Positions 1-7,772 of a stretch of 51,719 nucleotides of DNA are shown here, one piece after another. Source of the DNA: Azospirillum isscasi (GTDB taxonomy: Bacteria > Pseudomonadota > Alphaproteobacteria > Azospirillales > Azospirillaceae); NCBI RefSeq assembly GCF_030849505.1, contig NZ_JAUJFI010000018.1:1-51719 (forward strand), read 5' to 3'. The translations under genes were made by a program, and so were the position numbers. Below the pieces are notes generated by a model, which had not been told where the DNA came from, searched no databases, and saw nothing but the letters and a program-made list of their open reading frames with translations. Each line of letters opens with the position of its first letter. Positions within the stretch are counted from its first letter, which is position 1.

Positions 1-74
1 CGTCGATAGGAGGCATGTGGACCGGCGGCAACGCCTGAAGCTGAGCCTTACTAATCGCTCGATCGGCTTGATCC
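1..74 (+). rRNA. 23S ribosomal RNA, 3' end (partial)
   Basis: The first 74 bases match the conserved 3' end of alphaproteobacterial 23S rRNA: a GATAGG-type segment, the GGCAACGCCTGAAGCTGA stem region, the TACTAAT motif and the terminal CGATCGGCTTGATCC that pairs with the 5' end of 23S. The gene enters from the left edge, so only its tail is visible. The mature end is placed near 74 by comparison with known 23S ends. A normal rrn operon would have a 5S gene directly after, but none is seen before the terminator at 152-201. Confidence 0.88.
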
Positions 75-151
75 TTCATGAACGTCGCGTGCAGCGGCAA
101 ACCGCTCATGAACTGGATGATGCATCCTCACATTCTCGACTTTGTGCACGA

Positions 152-201
152 CCCGAACGACAAGGGCGCCCGCGACGATGCGGGCGCCCTTGTCGTTCGG
201 G
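152..201 (+). terminator. Strong rho-independent terminator of the rRNA operon
   Basis: A perfect 22-bp inverted repeat (152-173 and 180-201) with a 6-nt loop (174-179) is followed by CTTTTCC. The stem is very GC rich. It follows the 23S end by about 77 nt. On the opposite strand there is no T-tract after the stem, so it acts mainly on the rRNA transcript, though it could also block readthrough from the convergent acetyltransferase gene. Confidence 0.9.
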
Positions 202-210
202 CTTTTCCTG

Positions 211-249
211 GCCCAAGTCTTACTCGCCCAAGTTTTACTCGCCCAAGTC
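211..249. repeat. 15-bp tandem repeat spanning a stop codon
   Basis: Units of 15 bp at 211-225 and 226-240, with a third partial copy at 241-249, share the core GCCCAAGT and differ at one position. On the minus strand each full unit reads Asp/Asn-Leu-Gly-Glu-stop, so the end of the acetyltransferase gene, stop codon included, has been duplicated downstream. Confidence 0.85.
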
Positions 250-1341
250 CTTGAAGCCCATGTCGCTGTCGGCTGCGGTGACGAACCAGTTCTTCGGGTC
301 GCCGACCAACGGGGTCAGTTCCGCACGGTCCGCCGCGGGCCGGGCCATCATCCGGGTCGGCTGGCGCAGACCGTTCTTCAGGCACAGGAAGCCCATCACC
401 GACAGGGGGCGTGCGGCCTGGGCGTTCAGCGTCCGGCAGACCAGGGCGGCCATCCGCTCCCGCCGGCCGCGCTCGACCAGAAGGGCGAAGGCGGGCATCA
501 GCCAGCCCGGACGGGCCAGGTAATCGCAGACCACCCCGACGCTCTCGCCGCGCCAGCGGTCCACCCGCAACACCACATAGGCCATCACCGTGTCGCGGCG
601 CATGATCAGGAAGCGGCGGTGTCGCGCCGCGTTGGCGATCTTGTCGAAGCGCCATTGAAGGAAGGCGTGGTCGCGCCGGGCGGCGCAGAGATGTTGCGGG
701 GCCGCGGCCTCCCACAGGCCGTCCATGCGCTCGTCGAAGCGGTCCACCTCAACCAGTCGGGCGCCGAAGGTCCGGGCCGCTGTGTGGCCGACGACCGAGG
801 CGGCGCTCATCGCCGGTTTGCCCAGCCGCGCCATCATGCGGGCGAGCCCACCGTCATAGGGGCTGACGCGCAGGCAGCGCGGCGGGTCGATCACGCGCAG
901 GTAGGTCGGGATGTTCCCCAGATCCAGCCAGCCCGCGCGCTTGTAGGACTTGTAGGCGGCGTCGGTCATCGACAGGGAGACGCTCACCTCGCTGGCGGCG
1001 GCGTGGGTCTCTGACAGGCCCGGCCCGACGCCGCGCAGCCGCCATTCCGGGGCGACCATCAGGTCGATCGCCCAGGAGGCGCGGCGCACCCGCCCCCCCA
1101 CCTTCAGCGCAAAGGGGATGCCCGCCTGCTGGCCGACGATCCCCCCGTTCCGCTTGCAGACCCAGAGCTGCATCCCCTCCGGATCGGGAGTGGGCGGTTC
1201 CTCGAACAGCCAGTGGAAATGGGCGCCGTCCAGCAGCGGGGAGTCCGCGCCGAAGTGGTCGCGCTGGAAGGACTCCAGCGCGACGCGGTCTTCGGACAGG
1301 AACCGTTCCACACCCCGCTGAAGCCAGGGCATTGCGGTCAT
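235..1341 (-). CDS. GNAT-family N-acyltransferase
   Basis: A 368-residue protein with an acetyl-CoA-binding GNAT motif A, VAPEWRLRGVG, at about residues 96-106 (RLRGVG 101-106). A second half (about 200-340) carries another GNAT-like alpha/beta region with the segment VMAYVVLRVDRWRGESVGV, so it may be a duplicated-GNAT or FemAB-like fold. It is the last gene of the carrier-protein operon: its ATG overlaps the TGA of the NadE-like gene in an ATGA, which implies translational coupling. From context it may move an acyl group, possibly from the carrier protein encoded upstream, onto an amino sugar or small metabolite; that is inference. The stop codon lies inside a 15-bp tandem repeat. Family assignment is good, substrate unknown. 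Confidence 0.78.
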   Translation of the reverse strand: MTAMPWLQRGVERFLSEDRVALESFQRDHFGADSPLLDGAHFHWLFEEPPTPDPEGMQLWVCKRNGGIVGQQAGIPFALKVGGRVRRASWAIDLMVAPEWRLRGVGPGLSETHAAASEVSVSLSMTDAAYKSYKRAGWLDLGNIPTYLRVIDPPRCLRVSPYDGGLARMMARLGKPAMSAASVVGHTAARTFGARLVEVDRFDERMDGLWEAAAPQHLCAARRDHAFLQWRFDKIANAARHRRFLIMRRDTVMAYVVLRVDRWRGESVGVVCDYLARPGWLMPAFALLVERGRRERMAALVCRTLNAQAARPLSVMGFLCLKNGLRQPTRMMARPAADRAELTPLVGDPKNWFVTAADSDMGFKDLGE

Positions 1342-2345
1342 GCGTCGCTCCCGTCAACCTCGACCGGCTGCACCAGCGCGGCGTTGCGCAGGATGCGGCC
1401 CGAGGTGCGGCGTTTCAGGACGATGTCCTTGTAGACGCGGCGAACCTGATCGACGGACAGGTTCAGGGCGCGGGCCGCCTCGTCCTCCGGCACGCCGCGG
1501 CCATAGGCGCAGAGCGCCAGATCCAGCTTGTCGTAGGGGATGGCGTAGTAGAACTCCTCCTGCGACTGCGGCAGGGTGTAGGTGTCGGTGCTCGGCGACT
1601 GGCTCTGGATGTCGTCGGGCAGGCCGAGGTAGGCGGCCATCTGGTAGACCTGCGTCTTGAACAGGTGGGCGATCGGCTTCAGGTCGGCCAGACCGTCGCC
1701 GCCGCGCACGAAGAAGCCCAGCTCATACTCCAGCCGGTTCGGCGTGCCGAGCACGGAATAGTTCAGCCGGTCGGCGTGGGTGTATTCCATGGTTTTGCGG
1801 ACGCGCTGCTTCAGGTTGGTGGCGGCGACCACCGACAGATAGACGTCCACCGGCATGCGGCTGGTCTGGCGGTCGCCCTCCGGCGACTCCACCGTCATGG
1901 TGAAGTAGTTGACGCGGTCGGCGTCGAGCAGTCCGGCGGCCAGCCCGATCTTCTGCTTCCAGCCCGGCCCGTATTCCGGGAACAGGCGGCGGATGGCGCT
2001 GTCGCGGCGGTCGTAGCAGCCGAGCGCGGTCAGCGGCGCCGTGATGTTTTCCATGATCGGCTCGACGCCCAGGCTCTCGCAGAGCAGCCGGCCCCGGCGG
2101 GTGCTGTCGGGCGAGGATTCCTTCTCCGGCATCAGGATGGCCAGCACGCGGTCCGGCCCCAGCGCGCGCACGGCCAGCGCCGCGCAGACCGAGCTGTCGA
2201 TGCCGCCGGACACGCCGAGCACGACGCCCTGGCGCTTCAGGTCGTGGGCGACGGTGCGCTGGATGAACTGTTCGATCTCCCGCGCCGCAGCCGCGCAGTC
2301 GAGCGAGAGGGCGTTGGCGTCGAAGGGATGCAGGGCGTTCAGCAT
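1338..2345 (-). CDS. NAD synthase (NadE)-like ATP pyrophosphatase
   Basis: A 335-residue protein of the N-type ATP pyrophosphatase family. The PP-loop SGGIDSS is at residues 46-52, and the NadE-like segment GTPNRLEYELGFFVRGGDG at about 200-218 corresponds to the GTxNxxE-xxGD region of ammonia-dependent NAD synthases. There is no N-terminal glutaminase domain. The segment after it (SQSPSTDTYTLPQSQEEF, about 248-265) does not resemble the usual KxPTAdL NAD-pocket loop, and residues ~110-165 look like an insertion, so the substrate may not be deamido-NAD. It sits 71 bp after a glutamine amidotransferase gene and overlaps the acetyltransferase by 4 bp. The ATG at 2345 is the first plausible start but has only a weak ribosome site. 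I leave the symbol blank because a true NadE role is doubtful. Confidence 0.75.
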   Translation of the reverse strand: MLNALHPFDANALSLDCAAAAREIEQFIQRTVAHDLKRQGVVLGVSGGIDSSVCAALAVRALGPDRVLAILMPEKESSPDSTRRGRLLCESLGVEPIMENITAPLTALGCYDRRDSAIRRLFPEYGPGWKQKIGLAAGLLDADRVNYFTMTVESPEGDRQTSRMPVDVYLSVVAATNLKQRVRKTMEYTHADRLNYSVLGTPNRLEYELGFFVRGGDGLADLKPIAHLFKTQVYQMAAYLGLPDDIQSQSPSTDTYTLPQSQEEFYYAIPYDKLDLALCAYGRGVPEDEAARALNLSVDQVRRVYKDIVLKRRTSGRILRNAALVQPVEVDGSDA

Positions 2346-2416
2346 GGTGTCGGTTTTCCCGGTTGGCGTTGTTGCATCGACTGTTGGATGGGACTGTGCC
2401 TGGGGACTGCGCCGGA

Positions 2417-4432
2417 TCAGGCGGCGGCGCTGTCCAAATGCTCTTCGAGAATGTGGATGGGCGCGGCGTCCAAGCGGGCGCGGAGCGACGAGGCCCGGCC
2501 CGGCAGCTCGTCCAGCACGTTCCGGGCGAGCATCTGGAGGGTGAGCACGCCGACCAGCGCCATCTCCTCGCGCTCGCCGGCCATGCGGCCGTCCTGGCGG
2601 TGGGCCTTGGCGGCCAGCGCGGCGACGCCGGCGGCGTCCACCAGCCCGTAGCGGTTCAGCGACTCCTCGGACAGCAGGTCCTGGACATAGGCCGGGGCCT
2701 GGGCGCCGAAGAGGGCGGTGGTCATCGGGGCGCGGTAGGGGCGCTTCGGACGGTGGAAGATCTCCGCCGGCAGCAGACGCGAGGCGACGCGGCGCAGCGC
2801 CAGCTTGTCGCGCAGCCCCAGCATCTTGACCCGGTCGGGCAGGGCGGCGCAGAGGTCGTCCACCTCCGGGTCGAGGAAGGGATAGCGGACCTCGATGCTG
2901 TGGGCCATCGCCACCCGGTCGCCCTGGCTGGTCAGCAGGTAAGGCGACATGAAGGCGGCGATCTCCGTCCACTGGGTGCGGGCGAGCGGGCTCCAGCGCG
3001 ACCAGCCGGCGGGCAGATGGGCGGCCACCGCCTGATCGAACGCCTGCGCGTTGGCCGCGGAGCGCACGTCCGCCGCCAGCAGGCGCTGGGTCCAGGCGGT
3101 GTTCTGCCAGCGGATGCGGTGGGCGTAGAAGGGATCGTCCGTCTCCGCCATGCCGCGCTTCCAGAAAGCCTGCCAGAGCGGGCTGTCCTTCTGGCCGTTG
3201 GCCGCGGCGTAGGGGTGGATGCGGCTGAGAAGCTTCGGGCGCGCCGTGGAGTGCGGCTGCCGTGCCCAGAAGCGGCGGACCTTGTCCTCCTTGAAGATGT
3301 CGTAGCCGGCCAGCCACTCGTCGGCGCCCTCGCCGGACAACACGACGCGGATGCCGCTGTCGCGGACGAGGCGGGAGAGCAGGAACAGCGGCGCCGGGGC
3401 GGTGCGGACCAGCGGCGATTCGCCGTGCCAGATCACGTCGGGCAGGGCCGCCTGGATGTCCTCCGCCCCGCAGAGGATGTCGTGATGCTCGGTCCCGACA
3501 TGGTTGGCGACCAGCCGCTGTTGCGGGGTCTCGTCGAAGGCGGTGTCGGCGAAGCGCACGCCGAAGCTGTGCATCTGCGTGGTGTCGAGCTTGCGGGCCA
3601 GCGCCGCGATGACGGAGCTGTCCAAACCGCCGCTGATGTAGACGCCGACCGGCACGTCGGCGCGCAGCCGCAGGCGGATGGCGTCGAGCAGCTTTTCCTC
3701 CAGCCGGTCCGCCGCCTCGTCCAGCGTGAGGCGGGACAGGGCGGGATCGCCGGCCATGTCCGGCTCCCAATAGCGGGCCTCGTGCAGGCGCAGGTCGGCG
3801 TCGATGCGGATGGCGGTGGCCGGCGGCACGCTCTGCACCCCGGCGAAGACGCTGCCCTGGGGGGCGACGCTCCAATGGGTGAAGACCTGGGCCAGCCGGG
3901 CGGCGTCGAAGCGCGGCTCGATCCGCCCGCCGCCGAACAGGGCCTTGGCCTCCGACGCGAAGGCCAGATGGTCGCCGCTGCGGGCGTAGAACAGCGGCAG
4001 GATGCCCAGCCGGTCGCGGACCAGCCACAGCTCCCGCTTCGCGGCGTCCCAAAGGCCGATGGCGAACTGGCCGTTCAGCTTGGCCCAGGCGGCGGGGCCG
4101 TATTCCTCGAAGGCGTGGACGACCACCTCGGTGTCGGTGCGGGTGTAGAAGCGGTGCCCGCGCGCCTCCAGGTCACGCCGCAGTTCGACGTGGTTGAAGA
4201 TCTCGCCGTTGAAGGTGATCCACAGCGTCCGCTCCTCGTTGTGGATCGGCTGGAAGCCGCCGGCCAGACCGACGATGCTGAGGCGCGCGTGGGCCAGCCC
4301 GATCCGCCCGTCGCGGTAGAAGCCGTAGCCGTCCGGGCCGCGGTGCCCGATCATGGCGATCATGCGCTTCAGTTCGTCGAGTCCGGCGGGCTCGGCGCGC
4401 GGCCCGGCGAGAACTCCGGCGACACCACACAT
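2417..4432 (-). CDS. asnB: Asparagine synthase-type glutamine amidotransferase
   Basis: A 671-residue two-domain enzyme. The N-terminal Ntn glutaminase domain starts at Cys2 (MCGVAGV) and has RGPDGYG at 31-37, the FNGEIFN motif at 74-80 and a TDTEVVVHAF segment at 99-108. The C-terminal synthetase domain has the PP-loop SGGLDSS at 267-273 and the ISGGxDS-type ATP site. The usual RDRxGxKPL reads RDRLGILPL here (139-147). These enzymes hydrolyse glutamine and use ATP to amidate a carboxylate; in polysaccharide loci many act on sugar acids or peptides rather than aspartate. The start has a good AGGAG 8 nt upstream. Position in an acyl-ligase/ACP operon argues for a specialised amidotransferase rather than housekeeping AsnB. 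Confidence 0.88.
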   Translation of the reverse strand: MCGVAGVLAGPRAEPAGLDELKRMIAMIGHRGPDGYGFYRDGRIGLAHARLSIVGLAGGFQPIHNEERTLWITFNGEIFNHVELRRDLEARGHRFYTRTDTEVVVHAFEEYGPAAWAKLNGQFAIGLWDAAKRELWLVRDRLGILPLFYARSGDHLAFASEAKALFGGGRIEPRFDAARLAQVFTHWSVAPQGSVFAGVQSVPPATAIRIDADLRLHEARYWEPDMAGDPALSRLTLDEAADRLEEKLLDAIRLRLRADVPVGVYISGGLDSSVIAALARKLDTTQMHSFGVRFADTAFDETPQQRLVANHVGTEHHDILCGAEDIQAALPDVIWHGESPLVRTAPAPLFLLSRLVRDSGIRVVLSGEGADEWLAGYDIFKEDKVRRFWARQPHSTARPKLLSRIHPYAAANGQKDSPLWQAFWKRGMAETDDPFYAHRIRWQNTAWTQRLLAADVRSAANAQAFDQAVAAHLPAGWSRWSPLARTQWTEIAAFMSPYLLTSQGDRVAMAHSIEVRYPFLDPEVDDLCAALPDRVKMLGLRDKLALRRVASRLLPAEIFHRPKRPYRAPMTTALFGAQAPAYVQDLLSEESLNRYGLVDAAGVAALAAKAHRQDGRMAGEREEMALVGVLTLQMLARNVLDELPGRASSLRARLDAAPIHILEEHLDSAAA

Positions 4433-4487
4433 CGCACGCTCTCCTGTGTGTCGTGGTCCAGCGGGAAGATGGTCCAGCGGAAAAGGG

Positions 4488-6044
4488 TCAGGCGGTTTCG
4501 GCGAGCATCGCGCGCTTGATCTTGCCGGACTCGGTCTTCGGCAGCTCGTCGCGGATCTCGATGAATTTGGGCACCAGATGGCTTTCCAACCGGCCCCGGC
4601 AGTGCTGGCGGATCGCCGTTTCCGTCAGGGTGGCGCCGGGGCGGACGACCAGATAAGCCTTCACCGCCATGCCGTCGGCGGGGTCGGGCACGCCGAGAAC
4701 GGCGGCCTCGACCACGGCTTCCAGCTCGTAGAGGGCGTTCTCGACCTCCTTGGGGCTGACCTTCTCGCCGCGGCACTTGAACACGTCGTCCTTGCGGCTG
4801 ACGAAGTAGAGGCAGCCGTCGGCGTCCATGGTGAAGAGGTCGCCGGTGTAGAGCAGCGTCTCGCCCTGCGGCCCGCTGCGCAGGCGTCTGGCGGTTTCCT
4901 CCGGGCGGTTCCAGTAGCCGCGCATCACGTTGGCGCCGCGCACCACCAGCTCGCCCACCTCGCCCGGTGCGGCGCGGTTGCCCAGCTCGTCCACCACATA
5001 GGCTTCGCAGTTGGGGATGGCCCGGCCCACCGAAGCGGTCTTGGCGCCGAGGTCCCGCGGGTCGAGGTAGCAGATGCGGGTGCAGCATTCCGTCATGCCG
5101 TACATCGAGTAGAAGGCGGCGTCCGGGAAGCGCTCGCGCAGACGGTCGATGTGGGCGGTGGGCAGGGGGGCCGCCGCGTTGGTCAGGTAGCGCAGGGAGG
5201 ACAGGTCGGCGGTCTTCAGAGCCTCCATCCCCAGAAGGGTGGAGAAGAAGGTCGGCACGCCGGGCAGGCCGGTGATGCGGTGCTTCACCATGCGCGCCAG
5301 CGTTTCCGCCGGAAAGGCGAAGGAACGTTCCAGAACCACCGTGAAGCCGACCCGCGCCCCGGTCAGGACCTGCGACAGGCCGTACCCGAAGGTCAGCGGC
5401 AGGACGCACATCACGACGTCGTCGGGCGTGTTCTCCAGATAGGTGGAGATCGACCAGGTGGTGTTCACCAGCGCGGCGTGGCTGAGCATCACGCCCTTGG
5501 GCCGCCCGGTGGTTCCGGAGGTGTAGAGGATGGCGGCCAGATCCTGGTCGATCAGGCCCCGGTCGAGCGGTTTGCCATCCGCCGCGGCGGATGGGTGGGC
5601 GGCCACGATGTCGGTGAAGGAGAGCCCGCCGGCCCCGGCCGGCACGGCGGGCCCAACCCACAGCGTGGTGACGAGGTGAGGCGCCTCGCCAGCCGCCGGC
5701 ACAACCTGCCGGGCGAGCGCGGCGGGAGCGATCAGCGCCCGCACGCCGGCGTCGGTCAGGATGTAGGCCAGCTTGTCCGCCTTGGTGGACGGGTTGACGG
5801 GGACATAGACGGCGCCGGCCTTCAGCGCGCCGAACAGCCCGGCGACATACTCGATCGAGTTCTCCAGCATCACCGCCACGCGGTCGCCGCGCACCACCCC
5901 GGCGGACTGGAGCGCGCAGGCGACGGCGTCGCTCTGGCGGTCCAGCTCGGCGAAGGTGGCGGCGGTGTCGCCCGCGATCAGCGCGGTGTGATGCGGCCGG
6001 CTGGCGGCGGTTTCGCTGAGGAACTGATGAAGCAGGTGCGCCAT
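4488..6044 (-). CDS. AMP-forming acyl ligase (acyl-CoA/acyl-ACP synthetase family)
   Basis: A 518-residue class I adenylate-forming enzyme. The phosphate-binding loop TSGTTGRPKG is at 175-184, a YSMYGMTECC A5-type motif is near 335, a YTGDLF motif lies near 395-400, and the C-terminal catalytic lysine is in ESGKIKR (K508). It would activate a carboxylic acid as acyl-AMP and load it on CoA or a phosphopantetheine carrier. The acyl carrier protein gene lies 62 bp upstream in the same direction, which makes loading of that carrier the natural guess. It resembles the ligases found in exopolysaccharide/exosortase gene clusters. The ribosome site AAGGGA sits about 9 nt before the ATG. Substrate unknown. 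Confidence 0.85.
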   Translation of the reverse strand: MAHLLHQFLSETAASRPHHTALIAGDTAATFAELDRQSDAVACALQSAGVVRGDRVAVMLENSIEYVAGLFGALKAGAVYVPVNPSTKADKLAYILTDAGVRALIAPAALARQVVPAAGEAPHLVTTLWVGPAVPAGAGGLSFTDIVAAHPSAAADGKPLDRGLIDQDLAAILYTSGTTGRPKGVMLSHAALVNTTWSISTYLENTPDDVVMCVLPLTFGYGLSQVLTGARVGFTVVLERSFAFPAETLARMVKHRITGLPGVPTFFSTLLGMEALKTADLSSLRYLTNAAAPLPTAHIDRLRERFPDAAFYSMYGMTECCTRICYLDPRDLGAKTASVGRAIPNCEAYVVDELGNRAAPGEVGELVVRGANVMRGYWNRPEETARRLRSGPQGETLLYTGDLFTMDADGCLYFVSRKDDVFKCRGEKVSPKEVENALYELEAVVEAAVLGVPDPADGMAVKAYLVVRPGATLTETAIRQHCRGRLESHLVPKFIEIRDELPKTESGKIKRAMLAETA

Positions 6045-6106
6045 GACGCTGTTCCCTTGCCTGGCTTCGGTGTCTGTCCCGATGGTCTGGTCCGTCCGGC
6101 GGAGGA

Positions 6107-6403
6107 TCAGGCCGCGTCCTTCAGGGCGCGCTTGCGCTCGACGTAGGCGGCGATGCGGCTGACCGATTCCAGGTTGTCGGCCACCATGTCCTCGTCCTCC
6201 ACGAGGATGCCGAAGTGCTCCTCCAGGAAGGCCACGACATGCATGATGCCGGTGGAGTCGATGATGCCGGTCTCCAGCAGGGATTCGGCGTTGTCGAAGC
6301 CGGAGTCGCTGCCCAGCAGGAAGTTCTCCACGATGAAGGCGCGGATTTCCTGGGTGGCGGGTGCGCTCAGGGTCGTCGTCTCGGTGGTGGTGGCGGTCCG
6401 CAT
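6107..6403 (-). CDS. Acyl carrier protein
   Basis: A 98-residue acidic protein with the phosphopantetheine attachment motif GIIDSTGIMHVV; the modified serine is Ser50. Residues ~18-92 form the four-helix PP-binding fold (hydrophobic pattern FLEEHFGILVEDEDM). The first ~15 residues are a Thr-rich tail. The usual motif DSL is DST here. I use the ATG at 6403 (AGGAG about 11 nt upstream); a longer reading to 6598 has an implausible N-terminus. It is the first gene of an operon with an acyl ligase, amidotransferase, NadE-like enzyme and GNAT transferase, which suggests a dedicated carrier rather than the fatty-acid AcpP. Confidence 0.88.
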   Translation of the reverse strand: MRTATTTETTTLSAPATQEIRAFIVENFLLGSDSGFDNAESLLETGIIDSTGIMHVVAFLEEHFGILVEDEDMVADNLESVSRIAAYVERKRALKDAA

Positions 6404-6803
6404 GTCGCTGGCAACTCCTGTGGGTTTGATCGTCGATCCTTGGCCGGCAGATCGGGACGGAGAGGCCGGCCCCAAGGGAGGATTAATCCAAAGGGGCCGA
6501 TCCGTTCCTTTCGGTGTTACCGCCTCGTTGCGTGGGATCAGGAAAGCAAATTCCCGTTCCTTGCAGAGAGGTTCCGGCAACGCCGCCGAGTACGTCATTC
6601 TTTATTGCATTCAATTGCGGTGTTTTCGAGAGTGCAAAGGACGATCGGGCGGTGAAGACAGTGGCTAACCACTCAGGAGCATTGCAATTGAGGGGGGAAT
6701 ACCTTCTCGTACTCTTGGGGAACCCTCTCTGACTTGCGGCGTAGGCTGGGCCTACGGCTCCCGTCATGGTTGCTGGGGGCCCAGGGGAACGCCTTGGCGG
6801 GAA
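6404..6803. other. Intergenic region upstream of the acp operon
   Basis: About 400 bp lie between the deacetylase stop and the acp start, both genes on the minus strand. The composition is more AT rich than its surroundings around 6590-6690. No convincing small gene, tRNA or terminator was seen. It probably contains the promoter of the acp operon, but I could not define a clear -35/-10 pair. Confidence 0.5.
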
Positions 6804-7715
6804 TCACGCCGCCGGCAGCGGATCGCCGTGCGTCGGCGCCGGAGCGGGCGTGACGCCGCCGCCCTTGCGCTTGCGCAGCCAGGCCGGGATGCCGGTCACC
6901 TGGACGGACAGCCAGTCCACCGAAGCGTCGTCGGAAATGGGCACGGCGCGCAGGCGCAGCGGGTCGGACTTCGGGCCGTTCCAGCCCGGATCGATGGTGC
7001 GTGCGGTGCGGTAGCCCGCCTGCCGGATGATCGCCACCTCGCGGTCGCTGAAATCGCCGTTGGGGAAGGCGAAATGGCGGCAGGGCAGGCCGGTCGCCTC
7101 CTCCAGCTCCGTCCGGCAGAGCGCGATCTCCTCGGCGCAGCGCCGGTCGTCGCATTGCAGGAGGATCGGGTGGGTGCGGGTGTGGGCGCCGTAATCGGCG
7201 ACGGAGGCCAGATGCCGCACCTCGTCCCAGGTCAGCGACTGGCGGTCGGCGCCGTCCAGGTCCGGATCGTCGCCGGCCTCGGTCAGACGGCGGCGGCGCT
7301 CGGGATCGGGAACGCGCTTCAGCGTCTCCACGCCGATCCGTCCGGCGGCGGCGGTCTTCCACCAATAGGGGCGGGCGGTGCCGACCACGCGGCTGCACAG
7401 ATAAACGGTCGGGCGCACCCCGAACTCGCGGAACAGCGGTTCGAGGCGGGCGTTGTTACGGTGGCCGTCGTCGAAGGTGACGACCAGCGGATAGGGCGGC
7501 AGGTCACCCCACCGCCCGCTCTCCAGCGCGTCGGCCACCGCGTCCAGCGTGGTGAAGCTGTAGCGTTCGGCGTACCAGGCGAGATGGGCGCGCATGACCT
7601 CCGGGTCCGGGTCGTGATAGACGACGATGGTCACGTTCCGGCGCGCGAACAGATTGCGGAACAGGGCGCCGACTCCCGTCCAGCGCACGATTCCGGCCGC
7701 GATGGCTTGCTTCAT
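6804..7715 (-). CDS. Polysaccharide deacetylase (NodB/CE4 family)
   Basis: A 303-residue protein with the CE4 motif 1 TFDDGH at residues 80-85 (metal- and base-providing Asp pair D82/D83) and the zinc-binding motif HTRTH at 178-182. A substrate-pocket segment RHFAFPNGDFSDREV corresponds to motif 3. It would remove N-acetyl groups from a polysaccharide or lipid-linked sugar. No clear signal peptide is visible; the N-terminus (IVRWTGVGALFRNLFA) is only moderately hydrophobic, so cytoplasmic or membrane-associated action is possible. It is the last gene of the minus-strand glycosyltransferase group. A GAGG lies about 10 nt before the ATG. Confidence 0.88.
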   Translation of the reverse strand: MKQAIAAGIVRWTGVGALFRNLFARRNVTIVVYHDPDPEVMRAHLAWYAERYSFTTLDAVADALESGRWGDLPPYPLVVTFDDGHRNNARLEPLFREFGVRPTVYLCSRVVGTARPYWWKTAAAGRIGVETLKRVPDPERRRRLTEAGDDPDLDGADRQSLTWDEVRHLASVADYGAHTRTHPILLQCDDRRCAEEIALCRTELEEATGLPCRHFAFPNGDFSDREVAIIRQAGYRTARTIDPGWNGPKSDPLRLRAVPISDDASVDWLSVQVTGIPAWLRKRKGGGVTPAPAPTHGDPLPAA

Positions 7716-7772
7716 GGGGATTGGACCTCTGCTGTGGTTCCGGCGCCTTGTTTCCGGCGCTTTTGCCTGCCG

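Noticed and set aside
1338..4052. A 904-codon minus-strand frame covering nadE and part of asnB
   Set aside because: Only its last 335 codons (from 2345) match the NadE-like family; the rest overlaps asnB in another frame and is Arg/Pro-rich nonsense.
6483..6767. A 94-codon minus-strand frame in the acp upstream region
   Set aside because: No ribosome site, no codon bias and no recognisable pattern; the region looks regulatory.
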